From the IMG/VR virus record IMGVR_UViG_3300032246_001599, positions 1 through 35,005 of that record: a DNA stretch of 35,005 nucleotides, one strand, 5' to 3'. This DNA is from a virus. Position numbers and translations under genes: made by a program. This document shows, one piece after another, positions 28,914 to 35,005 of the stretch; position 1 is the stretch's first letter; each line of letters starts with the position of its first letter. The notes under the pieces are model-generated. The model did not search any database. It saw only the letters and a list, made by a program, of their open reading frames with translations, and was not told where the DNA came from.

Positions 28914-28939
28914 GGGGGCCGGGCTTCGGCCCGGTCCCC
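28914..28939 (+). terminator. Strong UUCG hairpin downstream of the major capsid gene
   Basis: An 11-bp stem (28914-28924 with 28929-28939, one G-T pair) closed by the tetraloop TTCG, 37 bases after the capsid stop. No T tract follows, which is common for actinobacterial terminators. It may partially terminate, raising capsid message over tail genes, or protect the 3' end. Confidence 0.7.
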
Positions 28940-28982
28940 GTCGGCGTATCGGGACCAAGTGCAGAGAGAGGAAGGGGAGACC

Positions 28983-29246
28983 GTGAGCAGGCTCGTCGGA
29001 TCAGATAGAGGGCTAAGGGAAGTTGAGCACGGCGGCCGTACGCACCGTCGGCAGAAAGACGGCACCTTCCACGTCGACCCCGTCACGGCGAAGCAGCTAG
29101 TACGCACCGGCGACTTCGCCGTGGCCGGTACTAATTTCGCGCGGGCGCGCGGGTTTGTGTGCCAAGATTGCGGCTTCAACGCCCTCCTCGCCGACCATTG
29201 CGGCCGGTGCAACGGATCGAACCTGGTGGCGGAGGAGGACGCATGA
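28983..29246 (+). CDS. Zinc-ribbon head-region protein
   Basis: An 87-residue protein. GTG 28983 is chosen for the AGGAAGGGGAGA ribosome binding site at 28969-28980; the in-frame GTG 28959 has none. The N-terminal part contains HRRQKDGTFHVDPVTAKQLVRTGDFAVAG, and the end holds a zinc ribbon, CQDC and CGRC, about 15 residues apart. Proteins of this kind commonly follow the capsid gene in actinobacteriophages; their role in the head is not established. It begins the connector and tail operon and overlaps the connector gene by four bases. Confidence 0.6.
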   Translation: MSRLVGSDRGLREVEHGGRTHRRQKDGTFHVDPVTAKQLVRTGDFAVAGTNFARARGFVCQDCGFNALLADHCGRCNGSNLVAEEDA

Positions 29247-30166
29247 GCGGAGTAGTCACCCCGCAGAACATGACCTACAACAATCGCTCGGCCTATATCA
29301 CGGCCAGCGAGTTCAGGCGGTCACCCATTGCCGCGGCCATCGACACCACCCAGCTAATCCCCGGCGGCGACCTCGCGGTGCAGGACCACGCGCTAACCGC
29401 GCTCATCGCCCAGGCAAGCGCAGCCGCCGACACGTACTGCCTCGGCGCCATTGGCACGCTAGGCGCATCGGTCAACGTCGAGACCGGCCGGGTCAGGCCA
29501 AACCGGTACGGGCAGTTTATAATTCATCCGGCCTTCTGGCCGATCCTCGAGGTGCAGAGCTTCGGCGTCGGCAGCACCCCGGCAAGCGTCGGCACGATCC
29601 CGCTCACGTCGAATAATTGTTGGATTGAGCAGCGCCAATTTACGATCACGGCGACGAGCTACAGCACGACGACCGCCGGGCCGCTCGACCTGTCGGGTCA
29701 GCGCGTCGGCAACGCGCGGCCCAGCTTCGCCAAGTGGCAGTACGTCAACGGCTTTTACAATCAGACCCTTGCCGCCGATGCCACCGCCGGGGCCACGAGC
29801 ATTACCGTTACCGACACCACCGGGCTCTACGCCGGGCAGACCGTGACGATCTACGACGCCCCGGTGGAGGAGGCCGTCACCATTGCATCGAGCTGGAACG
29901 GGTCGACTACCACGGTGCCGCTGGTCAGCGCCCTCGCCTACGGGCACGGCGACGGTACGAACGTGTCGGCAATGCCGCCCTCGATCAAGCAGGCCGTAAC
30001 GCACCTGGCCGTCGGGATGATCAAGCAGCGCGGCCAAGGTGGAATCGTGCTCAACGAAATTGGACAGCCGACCGCCGTGAGCGCGACGACACAGACGAGC
30101 CCGGAGGACCTCGGGCGGGCGTATGAGCTGCTCGACCCGTACCGCCAGATATGGGGCCGAGGGTGA
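29243..30166 (+). CDS. Head-tail connector (adaptor) protein with beta insertion
   Basis: A 307-residue protein (ATGA overlap). The N-terminal helices (ITASEFRRSPIAAAIDTTQLIPGG, DHALTALIAQASAAADTYC) and the C-terminal helix (PPSIKQAVTHLAVGMIKQRGQGG, LGRAYELLDPYRQIWG) form the Ad1/gp6-like adaptor fold that sits on the portal. A beta-rich central region (about 75-255) includes TLAADATAGATSITVTDTTGLYAGQTVTIYD, a module often inserted in such adaptors. Gene order after the capsid supports the call. The extra domain could decorate the neck. Confidence 0.75.
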   Translation: MSGVVTPQNMTYNNRSAYITASEFRRSPIAAAIDTTQLIPGGDLAVQDHALTALIAQASAAADTYCLGAIGTLGASVNVETGRVRPNRYGQFIIHPAFWPILEVQSFGVGSTPASVGTIPLTSNNCWIEQRQFTITATSYSTTTAGPLDLSGQRVGNARPSFAKWQYVNGFYNQTLAADATAGATSITVTDTTGLYAGQTVTIYDAPVEEAVTIASSWNGSTTTVPLVSALAYGHGDGTNVSAMPPSIKQAVTHLAVGMIKQRGQGGIVLNEIGQPTAVSATTQTSPEDLGRAYELLDPYRQIWGRG

Positions 30167-30684
30167 GCGTTCGCGCGAAGGTGCGCGCAGCGGTTCAGAG
30201 CTACCTAGACCCCAGCGCCAGCAACATCGACAACCTCGGCCACGTCTACGCGCACCCGGCGAAGTTCACGCCCGAAGGCGACTTCTACGACAACACCGAC
30301 CCCGGCCACATGACGGGCGCCGTTATCTATATCTACCTGGGGCGTCAGAACGAACGCCGGGCCGCCCTCGGTGGAGCCCACGACGGGCGAAAGGTCACCG
30401 AGCTCGAGGTGGTGCTGGATTGTTTCGTCAGGTCCACCAGCCCGTCGGCCGTCGACGCGGGTGAGGCCGCCGACACCTTCCTCGATCAGCTCGTGGACCG
30501 GATCAGGGCCGACCGGAACGCCGGTAACCCCGCGGTGATATTCCAATGGGGAGAGGGCACCTTCCCCGGCGGCACCGATATTGCCGTGGAGGCGCTCTAC
30601 CCCAAGACCCTCCTCGGATCGGCGCAGGTTAGCCAGGTTTATGCCACGGTTCGCACTACAGTTGTAACCGTAGAGGCCACCTAG
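30163..30684 (+). CDS. Head-tail completion or tail terminator-like protein
   Basis: A 173-residue protein starting at GTG 30163 (GTGA overlap); ATG 30151 is an in-frame alternative. The N-terminal helix (VRAKVRAAVQSYLDP) is followed by alternating strands (GAVIYIYLGRQNERR, KVTELEVVLDCFVRST), a helix (AGEAADTFLDQLVDRIRADRN) and a last strand pair (QVSQVYATVRTTVVTVEA). This order matches small neck or tail-terminator proteins (gpU/lambda Z-like) found between adaptor and major tail protein. Assignment is by order and fold pattern. Confidence 0.6.
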   Translation: MSVRAKVRAAVQSYLDPSASNIDNLGHVYAHPAKFTPEGDFYDNTDPGHMTGAVIYIYLGRQNERRAALGGAHDGRKVTELEVVLDCFVRSTSPSAVDAGEAADTFLDQLVDRIRADRNAGNPAVIFQWGEGTFPGGTDIAVEALYPKTLLGSAQVSQVYATVRTTVVTVEAT

Positions 30685-30697
30685 AGGAGCGCCAGAC

Positions 30698-30931
30698 GTG
30701 CCCGAGTTCACCTACACCGGTTCCACAGAGGTTGTATTCATCGGCCTGTCCACCGAGGGCCACGGCGTGCAGCTCAAGCCCGGCGACACCGTCACCCTCG
30801 ACGCCGACCCCGGCGTGCCCGAGCTTGTCGCAGTGACCGACCAGGGCGCTAAGACCAAGGCCCGCACCCCCGCCACCGTTCCCGACGTGGCCCCAGCTAT
30901 CGACCCCGACCCGACCGCACCGCAGGAGTAA
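30698..30931 (+). CDS. Small beta-rich structural protein (77 aa)
   Basis: A 77-residue protein starting at GTG 30698, preceded by AGAGGAG at 30682-30688. The first 50 residues look like a single small beta domain (FTYTGSTEVVFIGLSTEGHGVQLKPGDTVTLDAD). The C terminus is Pro- and Asp-rich and probably flexible. It lies immediately before the major tail gene. No specific family; a neck or tail accessory role is inferred. Confidence 0.5.
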   Translation: MPEFTYTGSTEVVFIGLSTEGHGVQLKPGDTVTLDADPGVPELVAVTDQGAKTKARTPATVPDVAPAIDPDPTAPQE

Positions 30932-30936
30932 CCCTT

Positions 30937-31908
30937 ATGCCGTACGCATCCGTAAACAGCTTTGCCGGGCTCGGCTATGAGTCGACCCCCGGCACGGCGT
31001 CGACCCTCATGAAGTGGCTCCCCGTCACGACGCCGCAGGTTACGCCGATGCAGACCTTTCTCCGCGACGAGGCCTATCGTGGCAGCCCCACGACGGTCTA
31101 CAGCCAGGTTGCCGGAGTTCGACACGATGAGTACGAGGCCAAGGCCTTCGTGTACCCCGAGAGTTTCCCGCTGTTGGCGTTCGCCACCCTCGGTAAGGAC
31201 ACCGTGAGCGGCACCGGCACGTACACGCACACGGTGAAGCTGCTCAACGATGCCACCACCGGGTCGCAGCCGCCCTCGTTGACCATTCAGGACTTCGACG
31301 GTCAGAAGGCGTTTCAGATGACCGACGGCCAGATGGCCGAGCTCAAGCTCAACTTTGGGGCCGAGGCGCCGGTGGAGGCTACGGCGAAGTTCATGGCTAA
31401 CCCGTTCACCGAGATTGCCACCCCGACCGGCGTGAGCATCCCGACCACGACCTTCGTGCCGGGCTGGGACGTGAGCGTGAGCCTCGGCGGATCAGCTAGC
31501 TCCGTGCTGGTTGACGGCGAAATTACGATGAACCGCAGCACCACCCCGATCTTTACGGCCGGGACCGCGTCGCCCTACAAGACCTTTGCCGGGCCGCTCG
31601 ACGTGTCGGGCCGTATGCGATTCGTCGTCGAGTCGACGGACCCCATGCTCCTGTCGGCGAATGGCAAGTGGTCGCTGGTTCAGCTCCCGAAGGTGGTGGC
31701 GTTGACGTTCACCGAGCCCGTTAGCAACACCACCACCATTGTTACGATGAGCCAGGTGCAGTTTCACGACGCGAAGCGCGACCGCGGCAAGGCGTTCGTG
31801 GAGGTCGAGGCGCAGTTCACCGCCCAGGCAAACGCGACCGACGCCGACAGCGGGTACTCCCCTATCAAGATCGTTTCGACGAACAGCATCGCCAGCTACA
31901 CCGCATGA
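30937..31908 (+). CDS. Major tail (tube) protein
   Basis: A 323-residue protein. The N terminus (SVNSFAGLGYESTPGTASTLMKWLPVTT) has the G-x-x-x-E-x-x-x-G-T-A start typical of phage tail tube proteins that are assembled from a two-lobed beta barrel. Further features are SQVAGVRHDEYEAKAFVYPESFPLLAFATLG, SLTIQDFDGQKAFQMTDGQMAELKLNF and the closing VALTFTEPV. The position just before the frameshifted chaperones and tape measure gives strong support. Leu codons favour CTC and CTG and avoid CTA, as in the capsid gene. Confidence 0.85.
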   Translation: MPYASVNSFAGLGYESTPGTASTLMKWLPVTTPQVTPMQTFLRDEAYRGSPTTVYSQVAGVRHDEYEAKAFVYPESFPLLAFATLGKDTVSGTGTYTHTVKLLNDATTGSQPPSLTIQDFDGQKAFQMTDGQMAELKLNFGAEAPVEATAKFMANPFTEIATPTGVSIPTTTFVPGWDVSVSLGGSASSVLVDGEITMNRSTTPIFTAGTASPYKTFAGPLDVSGRMRFVVESTDPMLLSANGKWSLVQLPKVVALTFTEPVSNTTTIVTMSQVQFHDAKRDRGKAFVEVEAQFTAQANATDADSGYSPIKIVSTNSIASYTA

Positions 31909-32351
31909 CGGTTAGGCGCGACCTCCCCGGCGGGTGGATCGAGCTCCGCACCGCCGACGAGGTGCCAGAGCGCGCCGCGCGTCGGCTCGACCGGGCCCGG
32001 CGCGCCGCGTTGGCGCGTGCAGCCGAGCTCGAGGAGGCGGGCTGGGGAACCGACACCACCACCCTCGCCATGGTCGACATTGGCACGGAGGACCGCACCG
32101 TATTCGAGGCGTATGAAGATTGCCTCATTGAGGAGCTCGTCACGGCGTGGAGCTGGGAGACCCCGACCACCGAGGCGGCCGCATTGCCGCGCCGGATCTA
32201 CGCCGCGGTAATCGCGGAGTGCTCCGAGGTGAGGAATCAGCTCGATCTCGATATGACGGCCGACGGCGCATTTACCGACGAGGGTGAGGCCAACCCTTTA
32301 GCCCCTATTGGCAGCTCGAACGGTTCAGAGCAGCCCGCGCCGGGCGCCTAA
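31905..32351 (+). CDS. Tail assembly chaperone (gpG-like, zero-frame product)
   Basis: A 148-residue protein (ATGA overlap with the tail tube gene). It is helical and charged (ERAARRLDRARRAALARAAELEEAG, TVFEAYEDCLIEELVTAW, LPRRIYAAVIAECSEVRNQLD). It ends in a low-complexity tail after a slippery site at 32294-32300, consistent with the lambda G/T system, in which the short form and a frameshifted long form bind the tape measure during tail assembly. Confidence 0.8.
   Translation: MTVRRDLPGGWIELRTADEVPERAARRLDRARRAALARAAELEEAGWGTDTTTLAMVDIGTEDRTVFEAYEDCLIEELVTAWSWETPTTEAAALPRRIYAAVIAECSEVRNQLDLDMTADGAFTDEGEANPLAPIGSSNGSEQPAPGA
32294..32300 (+). promoter_or_regulatory. -1 ribosomal frameshift site in the tail chaperone gene
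   Basis: CCCTTTA fits the X-XXY-YYZ slippery rule exactly: the zero frame reads C-CCT-TTA, the -1 frame CCC-TTT-A. The -1 frame stays open to TAG 32513-32515. Confidence 0.8.
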
Positions 32352-32515
32352 CCGACCCCGTAGACGCGGCCATCCTCGAACGGTGGCGGGAATTGCGCTA
32401 CCGGCGGCTGTTCCACCTGTCACACTATGAGTACCTCGAGGAACCGGCCACGACGGTTACGTGGCTACTAACCCTCGACCAGGTGACGAGCGAGGAAGGA
32501 CCGGGCGATGAGTAG
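32300..32515 (+). CDS. -1 frameshift extension of the tail chaperone (gpGT-like)
   Basis: There is no start codon of its own; it is read after a -1 slip at 32294-32300, giving a long form of about 203 residues (132 from the zero frame and 71 from this part). The extension begins SPYWQLERFRAARAGRL, then DAAILERWRELRYRRLFHLSHYEYLEEP and WLLTLDQV, which looks like a real folded helical domain and not random translation. It fills the 156 bases between the zero-frame stop and the next start, which otherwise would be empty in a phage where genes overlap. Its stop overlaps the next gene by eight bases. Confidence 0.8.
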   Translation, partial: SPYWQLERFRAARAGRLTDPVDAAILERWRELRYRRLFHLSHYEYLEEPATTVTWLLTLDQVTSEEGPGDE

Positions 32516-33050
32516 CAACGTAATTATTACCGGCGCCCGCGAGTTCAGCGCAGCTATTGAGGGCATGGAACGCCGCATGAATATTGCCGCGTACAAGGTG
32601 GTGGTGGAGGGCGGCAAGATCATTACCGAGGCGGCCCGGCGCGAGTTCACCACCCCAATCTTCGACAAGGAAGGCAACGCCGGGTACATGACCCGCAACG
32701 CCGACGGGTCGCGGGTAAAGCGTTCGCAGATGCCCAAGGGGTTCAGCACCAACACCGCGTACCGAGGGCGGCACGTCGGCGGCACCCGCCCGCACACCCG
32801 CACCGGCACCCTCGAGAAGTCAATTGAGACCAGCGACATTACCCAGGTGGGGCGAGGCCGGTGGCAATCGACCACGGGCCCCAAGGCCGACTACGGGCGC
32901 CGCATCGAGCTCGGGTTCACGGGTGAGGACACGAAGAAGCGCCACTACAAGCAGCCCCCCTACCCCTACCTGCAGCCGGGCTTCGAGAAATCGCGGCCCG
33001 CGCTAATCACGATGTACGAGGAGACCTGGAAGGCGGCCCTCCATGGCTGA
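32508..33050 (+). CDS. HK97 gp10-like neck or tail protein
   Basis: A 180-residue protein. It shows the gp10/minor capsid pattern: an N-terminal helix (FSAAIEGMERRMNIAAYKVVVEGGKIITEAARREF), then HTRTGTLEKSIETSD, KADYGRRIELGF and YPYLQPGFEKSRPALITMYEETWKAAL, where the P-Y-L-x-P-G or P-A ending is diagnostic. Such proteins join head and tail and are normally encoded before the tail tube. Here it lies between the chaperones and the tape measure. The unusual place is noted as a finding. Confidence 0.75.
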   Translation: MSSNVIITGAREFSAAIEGMERRMNIAAYKVVVEGGKIITEAARREFTTPIFDKEGNAGYMTRNADGSRVKRSQMPKGFSTNTAYRGRHVGGTRPHTRTGTLEKSIETSDITQVGRGRWQSTTGPKADYGRRIELGFTGEDTKKRHYKQPPYPYLQPGFEKSRPALITMYEETWKAALHG

Positions 33051-34965
33051 AGGATTCCTACCCCCCGTCGTCGCGCACCTAGTCGCCGATATTCGCGAGT
33101 TCCAAGCGAAGATGGGCGAGGCCAAGGGCGAGATGGACGCCCTCGGCGCGAAGGGTGCCAGCACGGGCGCAATGGTGGCGAAGGGGCTCGGCACGGCCGC
33201 CCTCGGCATTGCCGGATTGGCCGCGGGCATTGCCGGTATCGGCATCGCGTCGGCTATCAACTATCAAGAGGCTATGGCGAAGGTCGGGGGCCAGCTAGGG
33301 CTCACCGAGGAACAGACCAAGAAGCTCGGGGACTCGTTCTTCAAGACCGCGCGCCATTCAGAGTATTCAGCCACCGACCTCGCCAAGGCATACGAAGGCG
33401 TGGCCGGGCAAGTGGCGCAGCTAAGCGGCGGCAATGACGTTACGGCGTCGTCGACCGAGGTGCTACGGGCATCTATGGAGCTCGCCACGGCTAAGGGCAT
33501 CGACCTGAGCACAGCCGTATCCGCCGTGGTCGGCAATATGCGCACGTTTCAGACGCCGACGGCCGACGCCGCCGACACGATGGCGCTGCTCTACAACACG
33601 TCGAGCGCCACCGGTATCAGCATCGACAGCCTGAATAGCATTCTCGGCAGGATGAACGCAGCGGTAGCGGGCGTGAAGCCACCGGCGTCGGATCTAGCCG
33701 GGCTCTTGTTGGACCTCGGCCAGCACGGCGTAACCGGTACGCGAGCCATTGGCAGCGTGTCCAATGCCATTGCCGGAATGCTAGACCCGGCCTTCCAAGC
33801 GAAAGCCACGGCGGCCGGGCTGAACCTGCAGGTATACGACACTACGGGCAAGTTCGTCGGGATGCGCAATATCATTGGACAGCTCCAGCCACAGCTCGCC
33901 GGGTTGAGTCAAGAGCAGCAGATTGCCACGCTGAGTAACGCCGGGCTCGGGAGTTCAGCCGAGAAGCTCCTACCGACCATCCTCGCCGGGACCACCGCCT
34001 TCGACAACGCCACGACGGCCGTGCAGAATCACGACAAGGCCCAGGGCGCAGCCGAGGCGGCCGGTAGCACCTTCAAGGGTCAGCTTGAGAAGGTCAAGAG
34101 CGCGGCGCAGGATGCCGCCACGGCGCTCGGCAATATCCTCATGCCCGGCGTTACTAAGGCGTTGGAATGGTTCGCCGGGCCCGGCGCCGACCACCTGCGG
34201 CACTTTATCAACGGCATTAGCGGCAAGGGCCACAGCACCGACTGGATGCACCAGGCGGGCGCGGATCTACGCGCGTGGGCGGGCGACGTGAAGGCAGCCT
34301 TCGCAGCGATCAAGTCGGCATGGGATCTAGTGCCGGGCCCGCTCAAGCCGTTCGTGGTCGGCACACTGGGCGGCGCCATCGTCGGCGCAAAGGTCGGAGG
34401 GCTCCCCGGCGCCGTGGCCGGTGGAGTCGCGGGCGGTACGGCGGGCGGCGTGGCCGGAGCGTCAGACAAGGGCAACGGCTTCTGGGGTCAGCTCGGCGCG
34501 GGCGTTGCCGCCGGTGCAACGGCCGGGCTGGGCGTAGGGCTCCTCAGTGGACCGTTTGCCGAAATTGGAGTGCCCGCCGGGGTGATTGGCGGCGCAGTAA
34601 TCGGCGGCGTGAGCTCCCTCGTGTCGCAGGGCCTAGACGCCCTCTTTGGCGGCGGGTCCCCGGCCGGTGCAGCCGAGCACCCGGCAGCCACCCCGGCGGC
34701 GGGCGTCGGCAATGCCCAGGGCGGCGCAATGGTCGCGGCGATGAACAGCTCCCTAACCGCCATTGCCACGAACACAGCCGGAGCAGCTACGACGCTACAA
34801 ACCTCGGACGGTCGGCTCGAGCGCCATGGCGGGCACCTAGAGCGGATCGACACGTATAACGTCTTCGTGTCCCAGCACACGCGCGAGGCCAACACACACC
34901 TCCAAGACATTGCCCGCGCCGTGAAGGGTAAAGACAAGATCAACGTAAAGGTGCGGCTGGTCTAA
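33043..34965 (+). CDS. Tape measure protein
   Basis: A 640-residue protein, the longest tail gene here, starting eight bases inside the previous one. It has an N-terminal helix, a hydrophobic stretch (about 45-70), the TP901-type core (about 72-270: AINYQEAMAKVGGQLGLTEEQTKKLG, FKTARHSEYSATDLAKAYEGVAG, LATAKGIDLSTAVSAVVG), and a long Gly/Ala-rich region with more hydrophobic helices (about 455-545). The C-terminal tail ends in NVKVRLV. Tape measures set tail length at about 1.5 angstrom per residue, so this protein predicts a tail near 95 nm. It is preceded by the chaperone pair that normally coats it. Confidence 0.92.
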   Translation: MAEGFLPPVVAHLVADIREFQAKMGEAKGEMDALGAKGASTGAMVAKGLGTAALGIAGLAAGIAGIGIASAINYQEAMAKVGGQLGLTEEQTKKLGDSFFKTARHSEYSATDLAKAYEGVAGQVAQLSGGNDVTASSTEVLRASMELATAKGIDLSTAVSAVVGNMRTFQTPTADAADTMALLYNTSSATGISIDSLNSILGRMNAAVAGVKPPASDLAGLLLDLGQHGVTGTRAIGSVSNAIAGMLDPAFQAKATAAGLNLQVYDTTGKFVGMRNIIGQLQPQLAGLSQEQQIATLSNAGLGSSAEKLLPTILAGTTAFDNATTAVQNHDKAQGAAEAAGSTFKGQLEKVKSAAQDAATALGNILMPGVTKALEWFAGPGADHLRHFINGISGKGHSTDWMHQAGADLRAWAGDVKAAFAAIKSAWDLVPGPLKPFVVGTLGGAIVGAKVGGLPGAVAGGVAGGTAGGVAGASDKGNGFWGQLGAGVAAGATAGLGVGLLSGPFAEIGVPAGVIGGAVIGGVSSLVSQGLDALFGGGSPAGAAEHPAATPAAGVGNAQGGAMVAAMNSSLTAIATNTAGAATTLQTSDGRLERHGGHLERIDTYNVFVSQHTREANTHLQDIARAVKGKDKINVKVRLV

Positions 34966-35005
34966 TGGCGACCGATTACGAGGTGGAGGTGGAGATTGCC
35001 CTCGC
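34965..35005 (+). CDS. Start of the next tail gene (3' partial)
   Basis: The ATG at 34965 shares a base with the tape-measure stop (TAATG). Only 13 residues are visible (MATDYEVEVEIAL). By order it should be a distal tail or minor tail protein. The window ends inside it. Confidence 0.55.
   Translation, partial: MATDYEVEVEIAL

Noticed and set aside
618-34943. Many long open frames on the - strand
   Set aside because: They mirror the + strand genes, as expected in GC-rich DNA, have no ribosome binding sites or recognisable domains, and would conflict with well-supported genes.
1-35005. Integrase, attachment site, tRNA genes or insertion sequences
   Set aside because: I looked for tyrosine or serine recombinase motifs, cloverleaf-like sequences and flanking inverted repeats with transposase and saw none. 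This does not exclude them in the missing part.

Overview
The window is part of the genome of a tailed double-stranded DNA phage of a high-GC Gram-positive (actinobacterial) host. The evidence is the GC-rich composition, frequent GTG starts, a WhiB-family regulator, many small zinc-ribbon proteins, and a complete HK97-type head and flexible-tail module that includes a tape-measure protein. Every gene I can support lies on the + strand, and most are joined by 4-base ATGA or GTGA overlaps. I see no integrase, excisionase, immunity repressor, tRNA gene, CRISPR array or insertion sequence. A virulent lifestyle is therefore plausible, but the window is incomplete.

Layout. 1-2755: the end of a tail gene, a small fibre-like protein, and a lysis cassette (secreted GH25 endolysin with two peptidoglycan-binding repeats, a membrane coiled-coil protein, a holin-like two-helix protein). 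2832-5084: three beta-rich virion proteins. 5081-6509: a helix-turn-helix protein and a calcineurin-like metallophosphoesterase. 6528-17878: the early region, with about 36 mostly small genes. They include WhiB, ribbon-helix-helix regulators, ERF annealing protein, SSB, HNH endonuclease, a winged-helix replication initiator, a G39P-like helicase loader, a YqaJ exonuclease and many zinc-binding microproteins. At least four copies of one promoter and leader design drive this region. 18007-21291: a ParB-methyltransferase fusion and both terminase subunits. 21288-28877: a small membrane protein, portal, MuF protein, protease-scaffold fusion and major capsid protein. 28983-35005: head-tail connectors, major tail protein, frameshifted tail chaperones, a gp10-like protein, the tape measure, and the first codons of the next tail gene.

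The genes fit a simple programme. The initiator and loader would recruit the host replisome, possibly at an origin inside the initiator gene itself (12125-12213). ERF, SSB and YqaJ form a two-component recombination system. WhiB and the small DNA-binding proteins would redirect the host. The terminase packages DNA into heads matured by the protease. The signal-peptide endolysin and membrane proteins release progeny.

The window opens inside one tail gene and closes just after the tape measure. The missing part is probably the minor tail genes joining the two ends of a circularly permuted or circularly assembled map. All functional calls come from reading motifs by eye; no database search was run.
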